Numbered from the stretch's first letter, positions 1 through 5,248 are shown. The stretch is DNA of 5,248 nt from Rickettsiales bacterium (GCA_023301015.1 JALZVI010000238.1:1-5248); one strand, 5' to 3'. Notes: generated by a model not told the origin, from the letters alone. A program made the numbers and translations.

Positions 1-144
1 GATGAAGACTCTGATGAAGACTCTGATGAAGACTCTGATGAAGACTCTGATGAAGACTCTGATGAAGACTCTGACGAAGAATCAGATGAAGAATCAGATG
101 AAGAATCTGACGAAGAATCAGATGAAGACTCCGACGAAGAATCT
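1..144 (+). repeat. 12-bp tandem repeat coding for DEDS/DEES
   Basis: There are twelve in-frame 12-bp units. The first six are identical (GATGAAGACTCT). Units 7-12 vary at synonymous third positions and at GAC/GAA, so the protein alternates DEDS and DEES. The array begins at or before the window edge, so its full length is unknown. The gradient from identical to diverged units suggests recent expansion at the left end. The unit length keeps the reading frame when copies are gained or lost. Confidence 0.95.
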
Positions 145-930
145 GTCGTGGATCATGTGTATGGTGATGACAACAATAAATTCGATTTCCCAGAAGTAAT
201 TGATGGTATTTCTACAATGGGGGACGTGGAAGCACCACATGAAGATGATATCGGTGGAGAGTCTGTAGTTGCTGCATCTACAATCGCTGGAGTTGTAGCT
301 ATATCATCAATGAAAAACAGAAAGTTTATATTTATATGTTTTTTCGGTGTATCATTGTTTATTCTAGTAGCATATTTACTATGGAAAAAGTTCAGGGAAC
401 TTAGGGTCACAATCGAAAATCTAGAGAAACAACAAGATATGGGTATAAGTGACAAAGATGTACAAGCAATCTCGTCACAGGTTCTTCAGGATTATATAAT
501 GGAGAATAACAGGGAAGAAGATGAAAATGTATATGATACAGTTCATGAACATTTAGATACTATATACGAAGACGAAAACGAGGAAGAGGACATAGAATCT
601 TCTGTCGAAGTAGAACCCATAAAGGCACGAGTTAGGTTTGCTACAAAGCCGTCCACTAAGGTTATAGTTGAACCAGTAGTGGAAAAGAAGGTACCCGAAC
701 CAGTAGTGGAAGAGGTTGTACCCGAACCAGTAGTGGAAGAGGTTGTACCCGAACCAGTAGTGGAAGAGGTTGTATCCGAACCAGCAATGGAAATTAAAAA
801 TGATAATGAATCTGAGAAGATTTCTAGTGATATATTAGACGATATCATTAACATAGCTACTGAGCCAAAGGAGGATATTAAACCAGCTCCTAAAACACGT
901 AGGCGTAGAGCAACAAAAAAGGAAGTTTAA
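1..930 (+). CDS. Membrane protein with acidic DE(D/E)S repeats and Pro-Glu-Val repeats (5' partial)
   Basis: The frame is open from the first base to the TAA at 928-930, giving 309 visible residues. The true start lies left of the window; the GTG at 148 is only an internal codon, because the acidic repeat before it is in the same frame. Visible order: residues 1-48, twelve DEDS/DEES units; about 49-105, acidic then small-residue linker; 109-128, a strong transmembrane helix (FIFICFF...AYLLW) with Lys/Arg on both sides; about 129-200, charged, probably coiled-coil and very acidic; 224-259, four nine-residue EPVVEEVVP-type repeats; 298-309, a basic tail with RRRR and KK. The single helix implies that the acidic domain and the repeat/basic tail lie on opposite sides of a membrane. 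Serines followed by acidic residues match the casein kinase 2 consensus. I do not recognise a family. A virion or host-membrane protein is an inference. The gene converges on the one at 961-1167. Confidence 0.85.
   Translation, partial: DEDSDEDSDEDSDEDSDEDSDEDSDEESDEESDEESDEESDEDSDEESVVDHVYGDDNNKFDFPEVIDGISTMGDVEAPHEDDIGGESVVAASTIAGVVAISSMKNRKFIFICFFGVSLFILVAYLLWKKFRELRVTIENLEKQQDMGISDKDVQAISSQVLQDYIMENNREEDENVYDTVHEHLDTIYEDENEEEDIESSVEVEPIKARVRFATKPSTKVIVEPVVEKKVPEPVVEEVVPEPVVEEVVPEPVVEEVVSEPAMEIKNDNESEKISSDILDDIINIATEPKEDIKPAPKTRRRRATKKEV
670..792 (+). repeat. 27-bp tandem repeat coding for EPVVEEVVP
   Basis: Four 27-bp units lie at 670-696, 697-723, 724-750 and 751-777, followed by a partial, diverged unit at 778-792 (EPAME). 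Units two and three are identical. Unit four differs by one base (CCC to TCC, Pro to Ser). Unit one codes for EKK in place of EEV. The period is nine codons, so copy-number change keeps the frame. Proline at regular spacing with Val/Glu suggests an extended, rod-like spacer rather than a folded domain. Confidence 0.93.
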
Positions 931-960
931 ATTTAAATAATGTATTTTTTAAAGTATTTA
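931..960. other. Convergent intergenic gap, AT-rich
   Basis: Two converging genes leave only 30 bases, almost all A/T. A perfect 12-bp palindrome TTTAAATTTAAA (926-937) overlaps the TAA of the first gene, and a run of T follows at 945-950. Mimivirus-type viruses are known to end transcripts at palindromes near gene ends, so a shared transcript-end signal is possible. The palindrome has no loop and such A/T strings arise easily by chance here. Confidence 0.25.
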
Positions 961-1167
961 TTATTCTTGATCGTCAAAATGGGTAGAATTGTCTGCCACA
1001 AATTCACAGAATTTGTTATAATCGCATCTATCTAATACGAATACATTTGTATCTCTTATATAATTACACATTGCATTCCACATATCAGAAAGAACCATCT
1101 CGTTTTGAGATAGCCACTCGTACCTATCTACGTATTCTACAATTTCACCACTATTTTGAGAATCCAT
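961..1167 (-). CDS. Small acidic hypothetical protein, 68 aa
   Basis: The minus-strand ORF ends with TAA at 961-963. I chose the ATG at 1165-1167 (MDSQNSGEIV...), giving 68 residues. An ATG eleven codons upstream (1198-1200) is in frame, but the extra MYIVFNYITLI is coded by AT-only-like sequence that reads as 5' untranslated region. The protein is acidic, aromatic-rich (Tyr, Trp, Phe) and has Cys at 34, 48 and 54, without a clear zinc-binding spacing. There is no transmembrane segment or signal peptide. It reads like a small soluble alpha-helical protein. I do not recognise a family. It lies 67 bases downstream of the 144-residue gene on the same strand, so the two may share transcription control, although the gap is long enough for its own AT-rich promoter. 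Confidence 0.65.
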   Translation of the reverse strand: MDSQNSGEIVEYVDRYEWLSQNEMVLSDMWNAMCNYIRDTNVFVLDRCDYNKFCEFVADNSTHFDDQE

Positions 1168-1234
1168 AATAAGGGTTATGTAATTAAAAACTATATACAA
1201 ACTAAAAACAAAATTTTAATTGTATTTTAAACGT

Positions 1235-1669
1235 CTATGCGTGGTTGGCGATGAAGCTGGAGATTTCGGCGCTGGCAGATGCGGCTAGGTCAGCAGACGA
1301 CGAAGCAGATGTGATTGCGGCGTCGAATGTGGACGAAGAGGAGGATGGTACGTTGTTGATCTTTTCGCGGAGCTTTTCAGCTGCGACACTTACGCGCTTT
1401 GCGAATTCAGCATCACTTTCACTGTGAGCCATGGAAGATAGGAAAGATCCAGAGGCCTTGCTTCCGGTGACGAGACCGTAAACGAATACACCACCGAATA
1501 CCACAGATGCTACAGCAAATGCGTACTTGATGTTCTTCTTGGCAGAGATTTTACTGGCATCTTCACCACTTTCGGTCATCTTGCGGATGTCCATTGTGTA
1601 TTTTACAGCACTGGCGGCGCTGACAAGGGAGAGTAGACCAGATGCGATAGTTGTCATAGAGGGTGCCAT
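1235..1669 (-). CDS. Small Ala/Ser-rich membrane protein, 144 aa
   Basis: The ORF runs from ATG at 1667-1669 to TAG at 1235-1237. A second in-frame ATG at 1655-1657 (Met5) could also be used. Visible order: residues 5-22, small hydrophobic segment (TIASGLLSLVSAASAV) that could be a signal or membrane helix; 24-47, charged linker with KK; 49-69, clear transmembrane helix (YAFAVASVVFGGVFVYGLV); 85-106, charged amphipathic helix; 109-113, five serines; 114-144, Ala/Ser-rich helix. Compared with its AT-rich surroundings the gene is distinctly GC-richer, with many GCC/GCG/TCG-type codons, as are the fibre and collagen-like genes. In large DNA viruses such bias often marks abundant virion proteins, so a virion inner-membrane protein is a plausible inference. 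I recognise no family. It is divergent from the gene at 1760. Confidence 0.75.
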   Translation of the reverse strand: MAPSMTTIASGLLSLVSAASAVKYTMDIRKMTESGEDASKISAKKNIKYAFAVASVVFGGVFVYGLVTGSKASGSFLSSMAHSESDAEFAKRVSVAAEKLREKINNVPSSSSSTFDAAITSASSSADLAASASAEISSFIANHA

Positions 1670-1759
1670 TATTTTAGTATATACTTTATAAATAAAATAA
1701 ATCTGATTTTGCGTTATATGCTCAAGATAAAAATTAAATTTAATAGTTAAACAACGACC
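1670..1759. promoter_or_regulatory. Divergent AT-rich promoter region
   Basis: These 90 bases separate two genes transcribed away from each other, so both promoters should lie here. The gap is nearly all A/T except for a short stretch near 1708-1726. On the plus strand AAAATTAA (1730-1737) is one base from the mimivirus early box AAAATTGA and ends 22 bases before the ATG at 1760. On the minus strand TATACTAAAATA stands directly before the ATG at 1669. No Shine-Dalgarno sequence precedes either start. The location of a promoter here is well supported by gene orientation; the individual motifs are weak. Confidence 0.45.
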
Positions 1760-2134
1760 ATGTCTTCCGGAAATCTAAGTGGTGTTAACATGACATTCAA
1801 GCGAAGTCTCGAAGAGTTCATTGCCGTGGATGATGAAATGAAGAAGATGTCAGCAGAGTCTAAGGAACTTCGTAAAAATAAAAAGATTTTAGAGGATGCT
1901 ATATCTAACCATATGGTGGACAATGACCTCGAAGAACAGAGCTTCGAACAGTCGAGGGTCAAGGTTTTTAAAAAGAAGACAAGTAGTAATTCTTTTACTA
2001 GGGCCAATGTAACTGAGTGTGCTCTGTTGCTACTAGGGTCAGAGAAATGTGATGCACTTATTAAAATGATCGATGGTCTTAAAGAAACAACTGAATCTAC
2101 TGGTATTAAGAGGATCAAGGGAGAGCAATCTTAA
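1760..2134 (+). CDS. DUF5760-like coiled-coil protein, 124 aa
   Basis: The ORF runs from ATG at 1760 to TAA at 2132-2134. Residues 14-50 form a charged heptad-like helix (FKRSLEEFIAVDDEMKKM, then KELRKNKKILEDAISNHM). Next comes a short turn (NDLEEQSF, 55-62), then a basic strand-like segment RVKVFKKK (66-73), and a C-terminal helix ending in basic IKRIKG. This order (helix with E-(I/L)-R-x-x-K-K, 'xxFMxxNxI' turn, basic beta segment, helix) matches what I remember of DUF5760, a family of short proteins of unknown function in algal and mimivirus-like giant viruses. That match is from memory and needs a profile search. Function is unknown; the coiled coil and basic patches could serve protein or nucleic-acid binding. 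It is the first of four same-strand genes, and the next begins 32 bases later. Confidence 0.75.
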   Translation: MSSGNLSGVNMTFKRSLEEFIAVDDEMKKMSAESKELRKNKKILEDAISNHMVDNDLEEQSFEQSRVKVFKKKTSSNSFTRANVTECALLLLGSEKCDALIKMIDGLKETTESTGIKRIKGEQS

Positions 2135-2166
2135 TAATAAAATATATATCAAAAATATGAGATGTT

Positions 2167-2964
2167 ATGAGTGTGATTGTATCTTGGTGTCATATGCTAT
2201 TGTTAGCGTATATAAATGACAGCCGAGACAATAGGAATAATATTACCGATAACTGGGTAAGAATATTAGAGAACGTTCATTCAATAGTTCTACCATTCAC
2301 ATTGTGGCCACTGGAATATAGAACAAGTGTTGTAATGGCTTCATCCGCACTTGTAACTCCACGAATAACTTCTATAAATCTTAATGATGGTGGTAAAGTA
2401 GCTATAAAATTTTACATATCAAACGATCTCCTACTAGTATGTATACAGGAGACAGCAGAATCTGAAAATAGTTGTGATGAAATGTGTATATTTAATAAGC
2501 CGTGCGAGGAAAATCACGGGGTTCATTCGATGGAAAATGAAAAACAATTAGTAAAGTGTAAACATAGGATTGTATATTCTCAAATAAAAAAGTCTATACA
2601 CTCAAAGGTTAGAGAGTGTATGTCAGAAACTACTATAAAACATATAGTATGTACTGGATTTGGAGATCAGGCAGTGTTATCAAATATGCTATCATATGAT
2701 TTATCTGTAGATTTCAATCGCCAGTCTAAATTTCTCAAGAAGGATCCCATACAAGTAGATTGTGTTACATTTGGTATGAAAGACTCATTCAATAAAAAAT
2801 ACATAGATTGCATGAAACAGAGTGTAAATAGTACAATCGATATTGTATTTAAAAACGGAGAATATGTTACATACACCAACAATACCTTACCAGTAATGGG
2901 ATGTGAAACTTCAACATGTTTAAGTTACATTGAGTATATTAAATCAATAACCCAAATCTCATGA
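2167..2964 (+). CDS. Class 3 lipase-like protein with apparently lost catalytic residues, 265 aa
   Basis: ATG at 2167 is the first start after an in-frame TGA (2158-2160); the stop is TGA at 2962-2964. The layout follows the alpha/beta-hydrolase fold of class 3 (triacylglycerol) lipases. Residues 88-96 (LLLVCIQET) sit where lipases have 'vvvaFRGT'; GVH (118-120) matches the 'VHxGF' segment; a helix then leads to HIVCTGFGDQAVLSNMLSYD (159-178), at the place of 'vvTGHSLGGALAsL'; CVTFG (199-203) matches 'TFGxPR'; DIVF (225-228) matches the 'nDiVP' segment that carries the catalytic Asp. The nucleophile Ser of GHSLGG is replaced (TGFGDQA, one residue shorter), the RGT motif reads QET, and no His follows Asp225. 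If the alignment is right this is a pseudoenzyme. Twelve cysteines are present. The gene is AT-rich, unlike the next one. The ORF is intact, which argues for a kept, non-catalytic role. Family assignment is moderate. Confidence 0.8.
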   Translation: MSVIVSWCHMLLLAYINDSRDNRNNITDNWVRILENVHSIVLPFTLWPLEYRTSVVMASSALVTPRITSINLNDGGKVAIKFYISNDLLLVCIQETAESENSCDEMCIFNKPCEENHGVHSMENEKQLVKCKHRIVYSQIKKSIHSKVRECMSETTIKHIVCTGFGDQAVLSNMLSYDLSVDFNRQSKFLKKDPIQVDCVTFGMKDSFNKKYIDCMKQSVNSTIDIVFKNGEYVTYTNNTLPVMGCETSTCLSYIEYIKSITQIS

Positions 2965-3005
2965 TATAGAAATAATAATATTGGTAACTATAAAAATCTA
3001 TTAGT
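2965..3005 (+). promoter_or_regulatory. Possible late promoter (TCTA box at 2997-3000)
   Basis: The 41-base gap is A/T-rich. TCTA at 2997-3000 is preceded by A/T only (TATAAAAA) and stands a few bases before the ATG at 3006. A TCTA core in an A/T context just before the start is the known late-gene motif of Cafeteria roenbergensis virus. A late signal would fit a structural fibre gene. The core is only four bases, and I did not see it before the other genes here. Confidence 0.3.
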
Positions 3006-4622
3006 ATGTCTACAACTATCGCAGATCTATCTGCCTATGGTGACGTGAAAGGGAGGGACACATACTCCAGAAATTCTTATCATTCGGTGAAAGGTGATGG
3101 TGCTAGTGTAAACACAATCACTGATGGATACTACGGTATCCCATCAACTACCGACACAGAAGTTGAACTCGCACGACTAACAGTTAACGAGGGTGTAGTG
3201 GACGATGAAATCGCTACAATGACATTCAGTGTAAACGATGGTACAACTCTTAACACAACAATGACACTCAACAACACCATCTCTGAAATAACAAGCACAA
3301 CTATTAACCTTACAGCAGACGATGTTGTTGCTTCTGGGACATTGAATGTTGGAACAATCGAGAAGAACGTTCTAGCAGAAGGTGCACGAGTTGAACTTGT
3401 TGACGACGCAACTGACCCTGCTATTAACTTTGTCCTAGGTGATTTGGCTGGTACACCCAGTACACCTCTTATCGTAACAGAAGATACTGTTGCTGTAGTA
3501 GGAACCCTAACTGTTGATGGAGTTGACTTGGTGACAACAATCGAAGGTGCCGCCCAGTGGGAAGCAACTGGTGCCGTGGCTCAATTGAAAGCAGCATTCA
3601 CAAGTGTAGAAGTGAACGTGGCAAACACATACACAACATCTATCGCATTGGATGTCAATGGTTCGCAGGTAATCAGGGGTAACGATCTATACTTCTTTGA
3701 TGATACTACATCCACCAACTACAGTGCACTTTTCTTCTCGGAAACAGCTGAAGAGTTGCGTCTACGATCTTCTCGCGCAGGAGATGACCTAATCTTCGCC
3801 ACAACCACCGGAACTGACAACACATACCTTGACCGTCTAACATTCGATGATGGTGCTGGTACACAGAGCGCAACATTTACCAATGTTAATGTTGGTATCG
3901 GTGCCGCCCCATCTGGTACATTTGCTTTGGAAGTTACCGGTGGTGCATCTCTCACAGCTGGTCTAGTAACTGGTGATGATATTGATGTAGCAGGAAACAA
4001 TGTTATCAACGTTTCCCAGATTGACAGTACAACCGCTCTAGCTGAAAACGCACGAATCCAGCTAACAGAAAGTGCAACTGACGCAACTGTAGAGGTTGTT
4101 ATTGGTGACCTAGCAGGAACACCTGCCACAATCGCATCTTTCTCCGACACTATCGCATTGATCAATGTACCAACTACAATCGACGGTAACGTTATCATCA
4201 CAGGTGACATCCAGATCCAGGGATCTCAGACAACTCTTGATACCGAAATCCTCACAGTCGAGGATGTAAACATCGACCTTGGTAGCGCCGCAACCATTCA
4301 CTCGGACATCGAGGGTGGTGGTATCACCCTTGGTTCCACTGTAACCGGTATCACCGTTCCCGCAATTGCTTATAGCGTGGCTGGAACCCGATGGGAATCC
4401 ACAGTAGGATTGAACGTAGACACAGCAGGAACCGTCACAGTTGGTACCACAACAACATTGGCAGATGGGTCCCTTGAACTAGCATCCGACACTGGTTACA
4501 TGTACTTCGGGTCTACTCTCCAGTGGAGACTTGGTATGTACAACGATGGAGCAGATGACCACTTTAGCATAGATCACCTTGAAGGTGGTGTATACGTGTC
4601 TAAATTAGATGTAATGGAGTAA
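3006..4622 (+). CDS. Fibre-like structural protein, beta-rich with internal duplication, 538 aa
   Basis: The ORF runs from ATG at 3006 to TAA at 4620-4622. The protein is rich in Thr, Val, Gly, Asp and Ala and poor in Lys and Cys, as expected for extracellular beta-structured fibres. Order: 1-50, Ser/Tyr-rich N-terminus, a possible virion anchor; 102-175 and 321-398, two copies of a roughly 75-residue module sharing GDLAGTP and LAE(G/N)AR; 215-225, LDVNGSQVIRG; 296-314, a VGIG...P...LEVTGGA motif typical of tail-fibre and adhesin proteins; 399-470, GDIQIQGSQTTLDTEILTVE then EGGGITLGS and RWESTVGLNV, a pattern known from marine phage structural proteins; 495-538, a WRLG...YVSKLDV end. No chaperone/peptidase S74 domain follows. 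Role as a virion surface fibre or receptor-binding protein is inferred from these patterns. The gene is clearly GC-richer than its upstream neighbour, suggesting high expression or separate origin. The collagen-like gene downstream supports a surface-protein cluster. Confidence 0.85.
   Translation: MSTTIADLSAYGDVKGRDTYSRNSYHSVKGDGASVNTITDGYYGIPSTTDTEVELARLTVNEGVVDDEIATMTFSVNDGTTLNTTMTLNNTISEITSTTINLTADDVVASGTLNVGTIEKNVLAEGARVELVDDATDPAINFVLGDLAGTPSTPLIVTEDTVAVVGTLTVDGVDLVTTIEGAAQWEATGAVAQLKAAFTSVEVNVANTYTTSIALDVNGSQVIRGNDLYFFDDTTSTNYSALFFSETAEELRLRSSRAGDDLIFATTTGTDNTYLDRLTFDDGAGTQSATFTNVNVGIGAAPSGTFALEVTGGASLTAGLVTGDDIDVAGNNVINVSQIDSTTALAENARIQLTESATDATVEVVIGDLAGTPATIASFSDTIALINVPTTIDGNVIITGDIQIQGSQTTLDTEILTVEDVNIDLGSAATIHSDIEGGGITLGSTVTGITVPAIAYSVAGTRWESTVGLNVDTAGTVTVGTTTTLADGSLELASDTGYMYFGSTLQWRLGMYNDGADDHFSIDHLEGGVYVSKLDVME
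3309..3530 (+). repeat. Fibre protein duplicated module, copy 1
   Basis: Residues 102-175 of the fibre-like protein. Shared landmarks with copy 2 are DD(V/I), a Gly-Asn-Val stretch, LAEGARVEL, then DATD and VLGDLAGTP, and a Thr-Val-Asp-Gly end. The DNA differs at many third positions (for example GGTGATTTGGCTGGTACACCC against GGTGACCTAGCAGGAACACCT in copy 2, read in part), so the duplication is old and is kept at protein level. Confidence 0.75.
3966..4199 (+). repeat. Fibre protein duplicated module, copy 2
   Basis: Residues 321-398 of the fibre-like protein, about 220 residues after copy 1. It reads DDIDVAG, NVINV, LAENARIQL, SATDATVEVVIGDLAGTP and ends TIDGNVII. It needs a two-residue insertion near residue 331 to align with copy 1. 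It leads straight into the phage-like TTLDTEILTVED module, whereas copy 1 leads into the middle domain. Confidence 0.75.
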
Positions 4623-4626
4623 TTTT

Positions 4627-4633
4627 AAATTGA
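4627..4633 (+). promoter_or_regulatory. AAATTGA box resembling the mimivirus early promoter
   Basis: TAAATTGA (4626 is T) differs at one position from the mimivirus early element AAAATTGA. It lies 69 bases before the ATG at 4703 and 33 bases before the alternative ATG at 4667. The distance to 4703 is in the range reported for mimivirus early genes. The seven bases are A/T-rich and could occur by chance, and a structural collagen-like gene would more often be late. Confidence 0.25.
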
Positions 4634-4702
4634 ATAGTTTTTGTCGTCAATTAGTCATGATAAAAAATGTTACCAATAAATATAACAAATATACCATATA
4701 AT

Positions 4703-5248
4703 ATGAAGTCCCGACGCGCATCTAAGAAAACTGTACGTAGGCAAGTATCCATTGGACCAAAGGACGTGAAAACTCCTTTGCCTGTAGTGGCAGCACCTGT
4801 TGCACCCAAGAAAGCCACGCCTATTGTACCTCTGAAGCAGTCTAAGACTCTTCATGAACTACTCAAGGAAGCTAAGATGAAGAAAAGTGCTGACATTAAG
4901 GATAGTTTCCAACCTGAAACTATCATTAATATTCCAAAGGACGCACCAATTCTTGAAACACTTAACAAAGATCCTAAGAATGTAGACATGGGTCAGCTCA
5001 GGAATATCATTAGTGCAAATTCAAATGCACCTTCACTAAAGCCTGTACCCGTTGTACCTACACCACGTGGCCCTGAAGGACCTCCAGGTCACGTTGGACC
5101 TGTAGGCCCTCCTGGCCCTCCTGGACCTCATGGACCACTTGGACCACAAGGACCACAGGGACCAGTAGGAAAATGTACATGTAAAAAAATTAGTGGTTCA
5201 GGTGCGCCCGGAACACCCGGAGCACCCGGAACACCCGGAACACCCGGA
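4703..5248 (+). CDS. Collagen-like Gly-X-Y repeat protein (3' partial)
   Basis: The frame is open from ATG at 4703 to the last base, 182 residues with no stop, so the gene continues to the right. An in-frame ATG at 4667 would add [13 protein letters not shown] prefer 4703 because those twelve codons are almost all A/T, like a leader, whereas coding bias begins at MKSRRASKK. Order: 1-14, basic N-terminus; 18-46, Pro/Val/Lys-rich linker ([11 protein letters not shown]); 48-64, charged helix ([17 protein letters not shown]); 66-112, mixed soluble part; 123-156, eleven Gly-X-Y triplets mostly GPx; 157-166, an interruption with C158-T-C160; from 167, GAP/GTP triplets to the edge. No signal peptide is seen. 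Collagen-like proteins are common in giant viruses, where they form glycosylated surface fibres (mimivirus) or are modified by lysyl hydroxylase. A virion-surface role is inferred. It directly follows the fibre-like gene on the same strand. Confidence 0.85.
   Translation, partial: MKSRRASKKTVRRQVSIGPKDVKTPLPVVAAPVAPKKATPIVPLKQSKTLHELLKEAKMKKSADIKDSFQPETIINIPKDAPILETLNKDPKNVDMGQLRNIISANSNAPSLKPVPVVPTPRGPEGPPGHVGPVGPPGPPGPHGPLGPQGPQGPVGKCTCKKISGSGAPGTPGAPGTPGTPG
5069..5170 (+). repeat. Collagen-like block 1 (11 Gly-X-Y triplets)
   Basis: The triplets read [33 protein letters not shown], then a final Gly. Proline fills position X in all but one triplet. Position Y varies and includes Gln, His and Val but no Lys, so this block offers no collagen-type Lys hydroxylation site. 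Confidence 0.93.
5201..5248 (+). repeat. Collagen-like block 2, 9-bp repeat coding for GTP/GAP (continues off edge)
   Basis: The triplets read [15 protein letters not shown] and a Gly at the edge. The 9-bp unit GGAACACCC repeats with GCA or ACA as the only variation after the first unit. Proline is in position Y here, the reverse of block 1, and Thr in position X is a possible O-glycosylation site. The near-identical units imply recent expansion, and the array length cannot be seen. Confidence 0.93.

Noticed and set aside
148..150. GTG start for the first membrane protein
   Set aside because: The same frame is open to the left edge and encodes a regular acidic repeat, so this is an internal valine codon.
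2..199. Plus-strand ORF reading as repeated MKTL
   Set aside because: It is the second frame of the 12-bp acidic repeat. The first frame stays open for 310 codons with a membrane helix and defined domains, so MKTL is a shadow.
1..777. CRISPR array or mobile-element repeats
   Set aside because: The repeats are adjacent, in frame and without spacers; they encode protein repeats.
543..854. Minus-strand ORF with repeated TTSSTTGSG
   Set aside because: It is the reverse reading of the 27-bp Pro-Glu-Val repeat in a well supported plus-strand gene.
868..876. Shine-Dalgarno-like AAGGAGGAT
   Set aside because: It lies inside the first gene, is not followed by a start codon at a suitable distance, and the real gene starts have no such site.
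1747..2118. Minus-strand 123-residue ORF
   Set aside because: It overlaps the coiled-coil gene almost fully and has a Ser/Leu-rich, low-information composition typical of antisense shadow. The plus-strand frame matches a family.
3719..4210. Minus-strand 163-residue ORF
   Set aside because: It lies inside the fibre-like gene, and its Val/Ser/Ala-rich content mirrors Thr/Asp/Gly codons of that gene.
4491..4622. Peptidase S74 / intramolecular chaperone domain at the fibre C-terminus
   Set aside because: The final residues end at YVSKLDVME with no helical Ser-containing S74 region, and the gene stops there.
4670..4855. Minus-strand 61-residue ORF
   Set aside because: It is antisense to the start of the collagen-like gene and its upstream gap. 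The Arg/Cys/Tyr-rich product looks like random reading.

Overview
The window looks like part of the genome of a large eukaryotic DNA virus, most likely an algal or protist-infecting member of the Nucleocytoviricota (giant virus / phycodnavirus-mimivirus type). The reasons are mixed. Genes are tightly packed on both strands, with short and very AT-rich gaps and no Shine-Dalgarno sequences before the starts. One small coiled-coil protein resembles a family (DUF5760) that I know from giant viruses. There is also a collagen-like protein, a class 3 lipase-like protein and a long repetitive fibre-like protein. No hallmark gene (capsid, polymerase, packaging ATPase) is present, so the assignment is an inference.

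Layout. Positions 1-930 (+) hold the 3' part of a membrane protein. It has an acidic Asp-Glu-Ser repeat, one transmembrane helix, a Pro-Glu-Val repeat and a basic tail. Positions 961-1167 and 1235-1669 (-) hold a small unrecognised acidic protein and a small Ala/Ser-rich membrane protein, convergent with the first gene. A divergent AT-rich gap (1670-1759) separates these from four plus-strand genes. The four are a DUF5760-like coiled-coil protein (1760-2134), a class 3 lipase-like protein whose catalytic residues seem to be lost (2167-2964), a 538-residue beta-rich fibre-like protein (3006-4622), and a collagen-like protein that runs off the right edge (4703-5248 and beyond).

How the genes fit together. 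Several products look like virion or surface components: the fibre-like protein, the collagen-like protein and the small and large membrane proteins. A virion-surface/attachment cluster is a reasonable inference, but nothing in the sequence proves it. By eye, the 144-residue membrane protein, the fibre-like gene and the collagen-like gene are clearly richer in G+C and codon-biased compared with the AT-rich lipase-like gene and the 68-residue gene. This would fit abundant late structural proteins, or different origins. The most unusual items are the apparent pseudo-lipase and the phage-style fibre modules in what seems to be a eukaryotic virus. I found no RNA genes, CRISPR array, insertion sequence or att site.
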